From NCBI GenBank assembly GCA_019155185.1, contig CM032817.1:124001-188000 (forward strand): a stretch of 64,000 nucleotides of DNA. Direction: 5' to 3'. Positions 12,219 to 21,925 of this stretch are shown here, piece after piece (within the stretch, counting starts at the first letter, position 1; the number at the start of each line of letters is the position of its first letter). Source of the stretch: Beaufortia kweichowensis. Taxonomy: Eukaryota > Chordata > Actinopteri > Cypriniformes > Gastromyzontidae. The position numbers and the translations under genes are program-made. The notes below the pieces were generated by a model. The model was not told the DNA's origin. It saw nothing but the letters and a program-made list of their open reading frames with translations, and did no database searches.

Positions 12219-12725
12219 AAGTGTATAGCCATGTATAAAATAACCCACTGTCGAGAACACAGAGCCTGGTGTTTTACCGATGTTTTCTGGATGCCAAAGA
12301 ATAAGTGTTAAAATTCTGGCCCTTGACAATAACGGCGGAACCAATACAGCAATACTTCAGGTTGCAGAGGTATTGTAAGGGATGTGTGTTGTCCATCCAG
12401 CAGAAAAATCTAAATTGTAGTTTTAAATATTTAACTAAGGTATTTATTATATAGCTTCTGTAAACGACATACACGTTATCAACCATAGCTAAGACCAATA
12501 ATTTTGCTCGAGCTTCTAAATATGTTTTCTTGTAATAGCAGTTCCGTCTAATCTTGTTGTAATTGATCTGAAAATACTGCGATAAGCTGAAACTGCTGTG
12601 TAAAACATCATTATCGGTCAGGACATACAAGTGAATGTGACTGTCACCCTGATCTGCACTGACAGTTATGACAAGTGCTAAAGTTCTATGAATCTTATTG
12701 ACATTAGGACATCCCACAGATGTTT
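12219..12725. repeat. Divergent LTR-A-like segment with an unassigned 147-codon frame
   Basis: A stretch at 12,310-12,400 (TTCTGGCCCTTGACAATAAC and following AATACAGCAATAC, AAGGGATGTGT) resembles the block of LTR-A that follows its CATTACC motif. An open frame of 147 codons on the minus strand (12,717-12,274) spans it, but its product is not recognised. Because part of it overlaps LTR-like sequence, it is probably not a gene. Confidence 0.4.
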
Positions 12726-13024
12726 CACATCTATTTAAACAGTATAAGCAACATTACACACCACTGTTCTTAACTACATCAGCTACTACAACAGTGTCAG
12801 GTCTTTGAATTGAGATGGCAAAAAGAGCTTAGAAAAAGCTCAGAAATAGGAATGTACACAAACAAAGATTTAAAAATAAAAAGCAAATAAAAGATAAATA
12901 AAAACATGATGATCATCATGTTAATAAACAATTATAAACAATTAATCACCTTTATAAACAATTCTTGGATCACTGTATAGTTTTCAGGTTGGAAAAGACA
13001 TTTAGTTGTTACTCATTTAAGATC
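12726..13024. other. No feature recognised
   Basis: AT-rich sequence with no reading frame or repeat that can be assigned. Confidence 0.5.
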
Positions 13025-13170
13025 AGTGGTCTCAATTCCAGTCCTGAGGGGACCCCTGTGCTTCTGCACATTTTGCATGTCTCCCTTATGCAACACACCT
13101 GATTGAGATCATCAGCTTGTTCTAGTTCATTTCATGGATCCCTTTCCTAGTGAGCTGATGATTTCTCTGA
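13025..13170. repeat. hAT-like non-autonomous repeat fragment
   Basis: It begins CAGTGGTCTCAATTCCAGTC and continues with a CTGAGGGGACCCCTGTGC block and a CAACACACCTGATTGAGATC block, a pattern common in fish non-autonomous hAT elements. The other end is not clear, so it is probably truncated. Confidence 0.4.
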
Positions 13171-13182
13171 GACATGCGAAAT

Positions 13183-13253
13183 GTCAGGGTCTGTAGTATC
13201 TCAAAAGGGACAGAGAATTGTGAATTCTGCTGCGGAGTCTTAGGTGCCCTGGA
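13183..13253 (-). repeat. Short LTR-A fragment
   Basis: The blocks GTCTGTAGTATCTCAAAAGG and TGAATTCTGCTGCGGAGTC followed by AGGTGCC match the terminal part of LTR-A at 10,600-10,670 and 11,988-12,050. Confidence 0.6.
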
Positions 13254-13855
13254 CATCTACATAGTTTACTGGATTAAGATGAGACGAGCCAAAATACATG
13301 ACAGTATGACTGAAATGTTAGTGTTAAAAACAAAAAAAACAAAAAGGACGTCTATTCTGTGGCACCTCAAAAAATAATCTGGTGCCAAAGTTTGTTTCTT
13401 ATAGGTCCAATGGCTCCTTACTATACGATTTTGTCTGGAGCACTGCTATAAACAACTACACTGAAATTTTTTTTTTGCTTGATTTACTTAAAAAATATGA
13501 TAATTTTTTGCATAATCTTATTATGTAGCTCAAACAAGACTATTTTTTGTAAAAACCATGTACTTTTTCTGTTTGTTAAGATAAACTTTGCACATTAAGT
13601 CAACTTAATTACAGCATTTCTCTAGTTATTTCTTTGGGAGTGTGATCTACATAATTTTAAGAGTTCTAAATGTGTATTTTTGATTGAAACCAACTTGATT
13701 TTTTTAATTTCCATATTATAAATTTCATGTTGGATCTACTTAGTTTTTTCCTAATTTGTAAGTTTATTTTTACATTAAATGTACTCAAACTTTCTAATTA
13801 GCAACTGAGTGTTTCTATTGAAATTATAAATGCAAATGGTTAACTTTACTAATAT
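13254..13855. other. AT-rich spacer, no gene
   Basis: T-rich and A-rich runs dominate; no coding or repeat feature was recognised. The last five bases (13,851-13,855, AATAT) are the left target duplication of the Gypsy element that follows. Confidence 0.6.
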
Positions 13856-14242
13856 TGTAGCGATACAGCCAGCAGAGAGCCCTCTCCCCAGTATTGACTG
13901 TGTGCTACTCCCTCTGCTTCATGATGATACTTACTGTTTGTGGGACATTTAAGCATTGCCTGGCTATCAGGCCATTCTTTAAGTATTGCCAGTTTATCTG
14001 CCTTAACCGAAATGACATTTGTTTATCATTGTCTTGTTTCTCTTGTGTATGACCATTGCCTGCTGTATTCTGCATGTCTGCCTCTTGGATTACCCTTTGG
14101 ATTTGTTGCTTGGATTGCCTTATTGTGTTTACCACTGACTGCTTTACATTTATGCCATTTGCCTGCCGATTTGGATTTGTTTGCTATTATTATTATTATT
14201 AAACTACTGCATATGGATTCTAACAGTGCCTCTGCCTCTACA
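13856..14242 (+). repeat. Gypsy 1 5' LTR
   Basis: It starts TGTAGCGATAC and ends CTCTACA. It aligns with the 3' LTR from the GGGACATTTAAGCATTGCCT block onward, and both end with a TATTATTATTAAAC run and TGGATTCTAAC. The first 80 bases differ from the 3' LTR by indels and by lacking the tandem expansion found there. Confidence 0.9.
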
Positions 14243-14259
14243 TAGTTTACATAATATTT

Positions 14260-15170
14260 TTAAGCCGTACGATGAATCAGCAGAAGTTTTCAATCTTAGG
14301 CTGCAACAAAACATCAAAGCGACGTCATCAAGGAATACCAAGAGCAACTGGGCCAAAGCACAAGCTTATAAGCCAATATCTCGCACATGTTTATCTACAA
14401 TCACTACCACCGACAATGACAAAGAAGGTAAGCTTGGCTTTACCTGATAAATTTGATAGTTCAGCAGAGAAGTGTCAAAAGGATTTCTGTGTCAAGTAGA
14501 AATATTTTTCAAACACCAAGGGGATGATTTTGAGTCTGAAATGTGCATTTCTCATGTCATTGTTAACTGGGGGTGCGATCTACAAGTGAGCTCGCGGCGG
14601 TATGGGAAACGGATCAATTATTTCAAACATCCTATACTTATTTCGTTCAATGATGTGTTTGAATTTCCAGTGTGGGGCAAGGATGTTTCAAACACAACTC
14701 CTGCAGTTAACTATTGCCCGATCAGCCGCTGATTACACTTTTTACTAATTCAGAACGCTCGCTGCACAGAGTGGGTGGAATGACGTTGAACTGAAGGCTG
14801 TATTTCATGAGTGGTTTGAATGTTGAGCTACAGGCAGAGCTGGCTATCAGGTAAAGGAGAGAACCAATCTTTCTCAATATGTAACTCTGGCAATCAAGAT
14901 TGATAATCTCATGTGCAATAATCCTGCTAAATCCAAGCTACCATCACTGAGAACCATTTTGACCTTTGTTGCTCAGATACCCAACCCAATCCTTCCCACT
15001 GTTCAAACCAACCCAGAGCCCATGCAACTAGGAGTTACCAGGCTCTCTACAGAAGAAAGATCACGAAGGCTGATTCACAATCTGTGTTTTATTGTGGAGA
15101 GGCAGGCCACATTAATCCAGCCATATGTCCACTAAAAGCCGGAGGACCACCAACATTACCAGCCGGGTGA
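14260..15170 (+). pseudogene. Gypsy 1 gag, decayed
   Basis: Gag forms the particle and packages RNA. Recognisable blocks in changing frames are ALPDKFDSSAEKCQ (about 14,440), VELKAVFHEWFE (about 14,790), LSQYVTLAIKIDNLM (about 14,870) and PEPMQLGVTRLSTEERSRRL (about 15,015), the last being a strong signature just before the zinc knuckle of Sushi-like gags. The knuckle itself is frameshifted at about 15,090: the LCF start is present but the Cys-His array reads in another frame. The start of the gene is degenerate, so no start codon can be chosen. Confidence 0.75.
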
Positions 15171-15171
15171 A

Positions 15172-15455
15172 GTGTTGAGAACTTTTCACCCCTCACTACC
15201 AAATCTCTCACTACTATTGTCAAGATTACTACTGAAAATGCTTCCCTTGATTTCACAGCGTTGATTGACTCCGGATCTGCATTAAATTTAATCCATGAAG
15301 ACCTCATCAAAGAATTCAACATCCCCACACAACCCTGCGATCCACCACTCAAGGTCAACACTGTTAACAACAAACCCATTGGAGATGGTATAACTCAACA
15401 AACTCTGCCCATACAACTTCAAATAGGACTATTTCATCTGGAAACCATCTCAATG
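15172..15455 (+). pseudogene. Gypsy 1 aspartic protease
   Basis: The frame reads DFTALIDSGSALNLIHEDLI at 15,250-15,310. DSG is the active-site triad of the retropepsin, followed by the usual hydrophobic strand and the INGxP-like block (TVNNKPIGDGITQ). About 80 residues are preserved before the frame runs into RT sequence at about 15,455. In an intact element several hundred codons would lie between these points, so a deletion joined them. Confidence 0.78.
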
Positions 15456-16330
15456 CACCGTCAGTCTTTCAGTCATTCATCAAGTAGATCTTCAGAGACA
15501 TCTTGAGCAAGTACGTAGTAGCATACATTGATGATATCCTTATATACTCCAAGTCAGAAAAGGAACACAAGGATCATGTCAGGACTGTGCTATCAAGACT
15601 GTTGGCGAATCAACTTTATGTAAAAGCTGAGAAGTGCGAGTTCCATGTCAAGCGAACTTCATTCCTGGGATATAGCATCAGCCATCAAGGTGTAGAAATG
15701 GGCAATTCCAAGATTACAGCAGTCACTGAATGGCCCCAACCAACCACAGTCAAGGAGCTTCAGCGCTTCTTGGGATTTGTGAATTTCTATCGCCGCTTCA
15801 TCCGCAATTATAGCAGTACTGCTTCACCACTGATATCCCTACTGAAAAGTAAACCTTCAAAATTAAAATGGACTGAAAATGCCACCCAAGCCTTCAGTGA
15901 ACTCAAGAGCAGTTTCACGACAGCACCCATCCTCAAACATCCAGATCCCAACCTACCGTTTGTCGTAGAAGTCGATGCTTCAGACAGTGGAATTGGTGCA
16001 GTACTCTTTCAACGTCACGGACAACCAGGCAAGCTCTATCCGTGTGCATATTTTTCTAGAAAACTCACTGATGCAGAACACAACTATGATGTTGGCAATA
16101 AAGAACTCCTATCCATGAAAGCCGCAATCGAAGAGTGGAGACACTGGCTGGAGGGTTCCACCCCCCCATTCCAGGTAATCACCGATCATAAGAATCTTGA
16201 ATACATCAAGAGTGCCAAGAGATTAAACCCTCGTCAAGCACGATGGCTGTTTTTTTTTCACGAGGTTCCAATTTACTGTAACTTATCGACCTGGCAGCAA
16301 AAACAGTAAGGCCGATGCACTAACTAGGCG
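15456..16330 (+). pseudogene. Gypsy 1 reverse transcriptase (C-terminal half) and RNase H
   Basis: After the deletion joint, an open frame of 268 codons (15,503-16,309) begins just before the catalytic box: VAYIDDILIYSKSEKEH. It holds the thumb (TSFLGYSISHQGVEMG, LQRFLGFVNFYRRFI) and a good RNase H (FVVEVDASDSGIGAVLFQ, then YDVGNKELLSM, then ITDHKNLEYI). The Asp-Glu-Asp core residues of RNase H are visible in those three blocks. The fingers and palm upstream of YIDD are missing, so the enzyme cannot work. The frame fails at about 16,250 in a T run (RWLFFFHEV). Confidence 0.88.
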
Positions 16331-17460
16331 ACATGATTATTCACAAACAGAACCCATCCTGCCCCCATTAGTTATCATTGCACCCGTTACATGGGATTTG
16401 ATGTAAGAAATTCAAAAGGAGCAACAGAATGAACCCATACCACAAGGTTGTCCTCCCAACAAGCACTATGTTCCTGGAAATCTTTGAATAAGAGTCATGC
16501 AATGATTGAGGTCCACACATCAATCTGCTCAGGCCACCCAGGTATCTCAAGAACACTTCATCTCACACAAAACTCATTCTGGTGGCCATCCATGACTAAT
16601 GTAAGATGTGGCTAATTATGTCAAATTCATTCATGTTCAGTCTGTGCCCAATCCAAAACACGTAAAGAATTACCTTCCGGTTTGGGGACCTTGGTCACAC
16701 CTTTCAATAGACTTTGTCACCGATCTACCCCTATCAAACGAATTCACAACAATTCTAGTTATCATTGACCGCTTTTCAAAAGCTTGCCGGTTAATACCTC
16801 TGAGAGGTCTCCCCACTGCCATGTAAACTGCTCAATCACTGTTTCAACATGTTTTCAGAGTTTATGGCATACCCGAAGATATTATTTCAGATCGAGGAAC
16901 ACAATTCACCTCACAAGTATAAAAATCCTTCTGCAAACAGCTGGCCATCAATGTCAGTTTGACCTCAGGGTACCATTCTCAGTCCAATGGTCAAGTGGAA
17001 AGATTGAACCAAGAGATTGTCAGGTATTTACGGTCGTACTGTGGTCGTGAACAGCACCGCTGGTCCGAGTTTCTACCATGGGCAGAGTATGCACAGAACT
17101 CCTTAAGTCATTCATCAACTGGTCTCACCCCATTTCAATGTGTGCTTGGATACCAACCCCCTATGTTCCTGTGGTCAGGAGAACAATCCATGGTACCTGC
17201 AGTCGATGACTGGATTCGTCATAGTGGGACAGTGCTCATGTATGTCTGCAAAGGGCTATCAGGAACCAGGAGATCCAGGCCAATAGGCGACGTCGCCCAC
17301 ACCCTCCCTACCAACCTGGACAAAGGGTCTGGCTTTCCACACAGGACCTCAAGTTGTGGCTACCAAGCAGAAAACTCAGCCCAAGGTATGTAGGCCCATT
17401 TAAAATCTTAAAACAGATAAACGAGGTCACATACCAGTTGGAACTTCCAGTTAATTATCG
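16331..17460 (+). pseudogene. Gypsy 1 integrase, broken
   Basis: Integrase joins the cDNA to host DNA. The zinc-binding region is poorly preserved (HQSAQATQ-like stretch near 16,520). The core starts at 16,680 with WGPWSHLSIDFVTDLPLS, whose Asp is the first catalytic residue, and continues with ILVIIDRFSKACRLIPL. A frameshift at about 16,800 interrupts the middle, where an ISDRGTQFTS-type block is readable at about 16,885-16,915. The last part reads SGYHSQSNGQVERLNQEIV at 16,962-17,020, supplying the catalytic Glu. The C-terminus reads FLPWAEYAQNSLSHSSTG and then frameshifts repeatedly. Confidence 0.85.
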
Positions 17461-17786
17461 TGTCTCTCCTTCTTTCCATGTTTCCTTCCTAAAACCGGGC
17501 CACTCGGGTCCTGACCCCAACGTCGATAACCGGGAGCCACCTCCACCGCTGGACATTGATGGATCTCCTGCATATGCGGTAAGGGAGTTTGCTGGACTCC
17601 AGACAGAGAGGGGGTCAGCTCCAATATTTGGTGGACTGGGAGGGATACGGACCTGAGGAGAGGTCTTGGGTGGCCGCTCACGACATCCTGGATCCATCAC
17701 TTATCGAGGACTTTCATCGAACCAGACCTGATCGTCCAGCACCACGACCACGGGGACGCCCGCGTCAAGTGCCAGGAGTCACTCCT
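17354..17786 (+). pseudogene. Gypsy 1 integrase tail and chromodomain
   Basis: KLSPRYVGPFKILKQINEVT at about 17,372 is the GPF/Y module. After VNYRVSPSFHVSFLKPGH comes the hinge to a chromodomain, read at 17,625-17,700 as YLVDWEGYGPEERSWVAAHD, with the aromatic and acidic residues of the fold. The tail is Arg/Pro-rich (RPDRPAPRPRGRPRQV) and ends near 17,790. One frameshift at about 17,600 separates the two modules. In intact elements the chromodomain directs integration to particular chromatin. Confidence 0.87.
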
Positions 17787-17800
17787 AGGGGGAGGGATTC
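17787..17800 (+). promoter_or_regulatory. Gypsy 1 polypurine tract
   Basis: AGGGGGAGGGATTC lies immediately before the 3' LTR, where the plus-strand primer for reverse transcription is expected. Confidence 0.8.
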
Positions 17801-18192
17801 TGTATCATCACGCCATGAGATACTTGCTTCATGAGATACTTCCTCATGAGATACTTCCTCTGCTTCATGAGATACTTCCTCTGCTTCATGAGATACTTCC
17901 TCTTTGTGGGACATTTAAGCATGGCCTGGCTATCAGGCCATTGCGAAGTATTGCCAGTTTACCTGCCTTACCGATCATTGTCTTGTTTCTCTTGTGTATG
18001 ACCATTGCCTGCTTTATTCTGTTTCTGCCTCTTGGATTACCCTTGGATTTGTTGCTTGGATGGGACTGCCTTATTGTGTTTACCACTGCCTGCTTTACGT
18101 TTATGCCATTTGCCTGCCGATTTGGATTTGTTTGCTATTATTATTATTAAACTACTGCATATGGATTCTAACGCCGCCTCTGCCTCGTTACA
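17801..18192 (+). repeat. Gypsy 1 3' LTR
   Basis: It starts TGTATCATCACGCC and ends TCGTTACA, followed by the AATAT target duplication. It matches the 5' LTR apart from small differences and a tandem expansion near its start (17,814-17,902). Confidence 0.9.
17814..17902 (+). repeat. Tandem expansion within the 3' LTR
   Basis: CATGAGATACTT occurs five times in unequal steps, with CCTCTGCTT between later units. The 5' LTR has only one comparable CATGATGATACTT, so the expansion arose after insertion or was specific to this LTR. Confidence 0.85.
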
Positions 18193-18906
18193 AATATATA
18201 GTATTTTTACCACTGGTACATGTCAAAGAATGACAATAGAATATACTAATCAAATATAAAAATCTAGTTGCATTTCATAAAGCTGAAATTTTGCCCATTT
18301 GACAGTAAAATTTGACAGTATAAAAATATTATATCCACATTGAGACATTGTGTACAATAGAATACTGTGCTACATGGTGGTGCTAGAGAACAGCTCAGCA
18401 AGTTAAAGTTGACATTAACTTTTATTTCAAAGCTTTTTAATTGAACACTTTCAGTAAGCAATTTTTTTCCAATTTCTTAAAAAAATGACTAAAAAATTCT
18501 GTTATATACAGAATATATTCAAAACAAATGTGCTTTTGAACAGTAACATGCTCATCAACCATGTGAAAACTGAGCAGATATTACAAGAACCTGTATATTC
18601 GATATCTGTATGGCTTTTTGGTCAGTAAGCTGACCTTAAGAGCAAGAACCAGGAACAGCTTACGTGTTCAATAGTGTTGAATCAAATTTCAATAAATTCA
18701 CATTGTGCAAAACATTTCTCATAAGTCACGTGTTTCTTACTTCTTTACAGTCATGACTTCCTTCAAATGACTCACAAACATGGTACCCAAATGAACATTT
18801 TTGGGGAAAACTTGAGAAAGTACATAAAAGAACCTGAGTAACCGCAATGTTAAAATTTACCAGAGGGACCTAATCGACCTAATCTTCAACAATGTCAGAA
18901 TGGCTT
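18193..18906. other. Intergenic, no feature beyond target duplication
   Basis: AT-rich sequence between the Gypsy element and the end of the SAMD3-like gene. It may include the 3' untranslated region of that gene (minus strand); nothing else was recognised. Confidence 0.45.
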
Positions 18907-21701
18907 TCAGGCCAGTAAGTTGACCTTGAGATCATGGACTTTAGAGGACATTTTTTGGTTAACATCCTCTAGTTCCAGGAAGATCTTTTGGAAAACCTCA
19001 AAAGTATATTTAAGTTTCTTTTGGTAGCTTAGTTCCAAGGCATAAATAAGGTAGGCACCTACCCATTAGGTAGGTGCAAGCAAGTGGGAATATTGGGAAT
19101 ACCAAAAAGGACCTCTGCTCCCTCAATGGCTATTCCATCTTTCTTCTCGAGAACTCCATCCCTGCCTTTGCTGACCACAAAGATGTTGAGTACAAATTAA
19201 GTGATTTCCTCCTGAATGGCTGCAGCAGCATCATCACAAACCTGTGAAATATACCAGAGGGAATTAAATCTAATGTGAAGAATGCATACAGCTTTTTGCT
19301 CTCCCTTTGTACAGAAATCTAGGTGGGATTACATGGTTGCTGTGGTAGTTATAAGCAGTGATGCAAATGTGAATTTACCTACATTCACAAACAACAAGCA
19401 ATAGAAATAGCAAACAGTATCTTGTGTAAAATGAAAAATATTTATGTGGAATTAGTTTTGTGTGTATATGTATATAATAATCAAAAATACATTTAAGGAT
19501 CTTTGAGTATGCTTTTCTAAAAAGTGAGAGGACAGATATACATTCTCTTGCCTTGTAGTCCTTGATTAACTCCTCTGTCTTTTCACCAAGATACAGAATG
19601 AAGCCTCTGATCACAGTTTCTCTTCAGGACTCAATGCTGTTGTCCTACAAATATATGAAACATGAGATTATCTAAAGTACAGATGCTACAGAAATTAAAT
19701 TCAGAATGCTAAAAATTTAAATGAACTGGTACTGTTAAAAGTACATGCCTCATTTATGATGTCAAGGGTCTCATCAAGTTTCTTCAACAGCTCCTCCCTT
19801 TCTCCTGTAGAGGCTCAACAATTTAGGTGTGTATTTGTCTAACTTTCCTAGGAATGTGGACTGTAGTGGCTTTAGTGTGATCCTCCGAAATTCCTGCTCG
19901 ACCTGAGAAAGAGGCAGACAGAGATGGAGAAACATTGTGAGATACTGAAAGACAAGAATTAGAGACACAAGAGAAAAGAGAAACATAATACCAAGTAGAA
20001 AACGCAACCTTAGAAATACACTAAGAATGACATTTAGGTAGTGTTGGAAACTTTTTTTCAGCGAAGACCAGGAGACTTGGATTTCCTTGAGCAGTAGTCT
20101 TTATTGTAGATAGCGAGTCTTCAAATCAGAGCATACTGCACGGGCGCTGCAGTTTAACCACATTGCATATATAGCCATTTCAAGGGGCAGTCCCTTGAAA
20201 TGGTAGCTCAAGCATTTAGGTGACAATGGACAGAGAGGAAGTAGTAGACTCTCTTCAGATCCTGGAGTCTCACTCACCCTTACTGAGACCATTTCATTAT
20301 CATAGAGATAAAGAAATGTTCACACCTTGGGCCTGTTGTCCCTTCCTGAGTTTTGACCTTTGATTGAATCATGAGCAAATGGTCACCAACTCAGTGGGAT
20401 ATGATGGGTAAACGTCCTAGGAGCCACCCCATGTTCCTATGTTCTTCCAATGCAATATATATCATTTTAGTAGTTTGTGTAAGGATGGGGAAATAAAGAG
20501 AATCAGCTGATTTTAAAGTGATCCTCAAATTTACATTTCCACAGTAGTCTGATGTCTGGCAAGGGATGCGGTTCATTCAAATGCATAAATGCATGGTTTG
20601 AGTTTGAGTCAAGTTAGCAGCATATTTGTGCAAATGCCACATTACAGTGTTCCTTGTCAGACAAAGTACATTCCAACGGTAATTAGATAAGTATTGAAAT
20701 GTTCAACATACCTGGGAAAACTCAAACAGGGCAGGCCATCAAGAACTTAAGTCAATCACAGGTGGTTTCTGGATCACATCTTTATGGTGTATTGAGAAGG
20801 TTTTTGCCATCTTCTCATTAATGACTCTGTTGTTGTCTCTCTTCTTGAACTCATACAGAAGCTCCACCCTCTCCTTTTCAAGAGATACATCAGTTTCTCC
20901 CTGAGGATGAGGTGGAAGGTAGTTTACTTCAGATTTCCTTGCTTTTTTCAAGCATCTGACTTTCTCTTGAGAGTGTTTACATTTAGCTCTGGTATTCCAA
21001 GGTGTTTCACTTTTGCTCTGTAATTCCCAAGTTTATACTTCAGGCTGTTGTGCCAACTTTATAAACCATTGAAGGATACTGGGTCCCTCAGACATGGGTG
21101 TTTCATAACTAGCGCCTCAGCAACCTGCTCCCTTTGTGCATTTGAAGGATAGGCCGTGTAGACAAAGATGCTCTCTGCTAGTTTGTCCAGAATGCTGGAT
21201 TTTAAGTAAGATTCCATCCGTTCTGTAAGCTTTGTTTGTTGCTCGTAGAATAAGCTCAGTGTCAAGTGAAAAGGTAGGTATCTCAAACTGAGCTGGCCAA
21301 GGCAAAGAACGAAGGGAGGAGGAGCTCTCTGGAGAAGACAGAATTGTGGTACTGCAGGATGAATTGGAGCAGGAACCAGCATCTTCCAATACATCAGTGC
21401 AACTGCTATCAAAGCTCTCATGAGCTCCTTGCTCACTTGAAGAATCCTGAAATGTTAATGTGATCTTTGGTTCAGCAAGAACGACCTTGATGTTGTCTTT
21501 ATCCTTTATTTTGTCAGTTTCAAGGAGAGTAAAAAACTAACTATTAAAATCTTGGTCTAGGAACTGCAAACTGAAATCTTCTTTAATTGCAAAAGTCTCT
21601 TTTACAACAGACTTCAATTCCTCTACAGTCTGAGGTATCCCTGAGGGCAAGCAAAGCTTGCGTACTTCTTCTTGCAGTACGACTCGGAGTCTGGCAGACA
21701 T
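18907..21701 (-). pseudogene. PB1/SAMD3-like multicopy fish gene, disrupted
   Basis: The start is ATG at 21,701 (MSARLRVVLQEEVRKLCLPS), an N-terminal ubiquitin-like/PB1-type region, continuing VEELKSVVKETFAI. An in-frame TAG at about 21,539 follows LDQDFNS, after which the same frame continues (FFTLLETDKIKDKDNIKVVL). A Ser-rich linker leads to WPAQFEIPTFSLDTELIL. A frameshift at about 21,210 precedes DKLAESIFVYTAYPSNAQRE. Later exons are at 20,951-20,707 (KKARKSEVNYLPPHPQGET, ending at a CAG/GTATGT donor), 19,905-19,757 (EEFRRITLKPLQSTFLGKLD), 19,614-19,550 (MIRGFILYLGEKTEELIKDY), and the last at about 19,245-18,907 (YQKKLKYTFEVFQKI, stop TGA). The pattern fits fish proteins annotated as SAMD3-like. 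It sits directly downstream of the TNP2-like gene in the same orientation. Its real function is unknown. Confidence 0.72.
20042..20646 (-). repeat. Probable LTR-like insertion in an intron of the SAMD3-like gene
   Basis: On the minus strand the left end reads as an AATAAAGACTACTGCTC block (a polyadenylation-type signal) followed by about 50 bases to TTTCCAACA, the usual layout of an LTR end. The other end may be near 20,646 (CATTACA on the plus strand). AGTGTT occurs at both borders and could be a target duplication. No coding region is seen inside. The boundaries are tentative. Confidence 0.4.
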
Positions 21702-21925
21702 GATGATTATGTAAAACAAAAAAACATTGGTTAAAGGTTTAATTCAGGCATGCAAAAAAAAATAATTTAAATAGTCACTTGTAAAGTAGGCCTCTGTGTG
21801 ACATTTCTGGGTATTGCATTTCAGATCCCATGATATTTTAAAGTCAAAAGAAACACTTCACATATGACAGTAAAATGAAGATTGGAACAACTGAAAACAT
21901 GTCAATACATACTGTATATAAATAC

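Larger units (their letters stand above)
13856..18192 (+). mobile_element. Ty3/Gypsy chromodomain (Sushi-like) retrotransposon 1, ends complete, interior deleted
   Basis: Two LTRs of about 390 bp (13,856-14,242; 17,801-18,192) bound a 3.56 kb interior. AATAT occurs immediately before (13,851-13,855) and immediately after (18,193-18,197), a 5-bp target duplication showing that both ends of one insertion are kept. The order gag, protease, RT-RNase H, integrase, chromodomain is that of Ty3/Gypsy chromoviruses, and the gag and chromodomain resemble the fish Sushi group. The interior is shorter than the usual 4.5-5 kb because part of gag and the protease-RT joint have been lost. All frames are broken. 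Confidence 0.92.

Noticed and set aside
12274..12717. A 147-codon open frame on the minus strand as a possible new gene
   Set aside because: It overlaps sequence resembling LTR-A, has no recognisable motif and no supporting exon or promoter.
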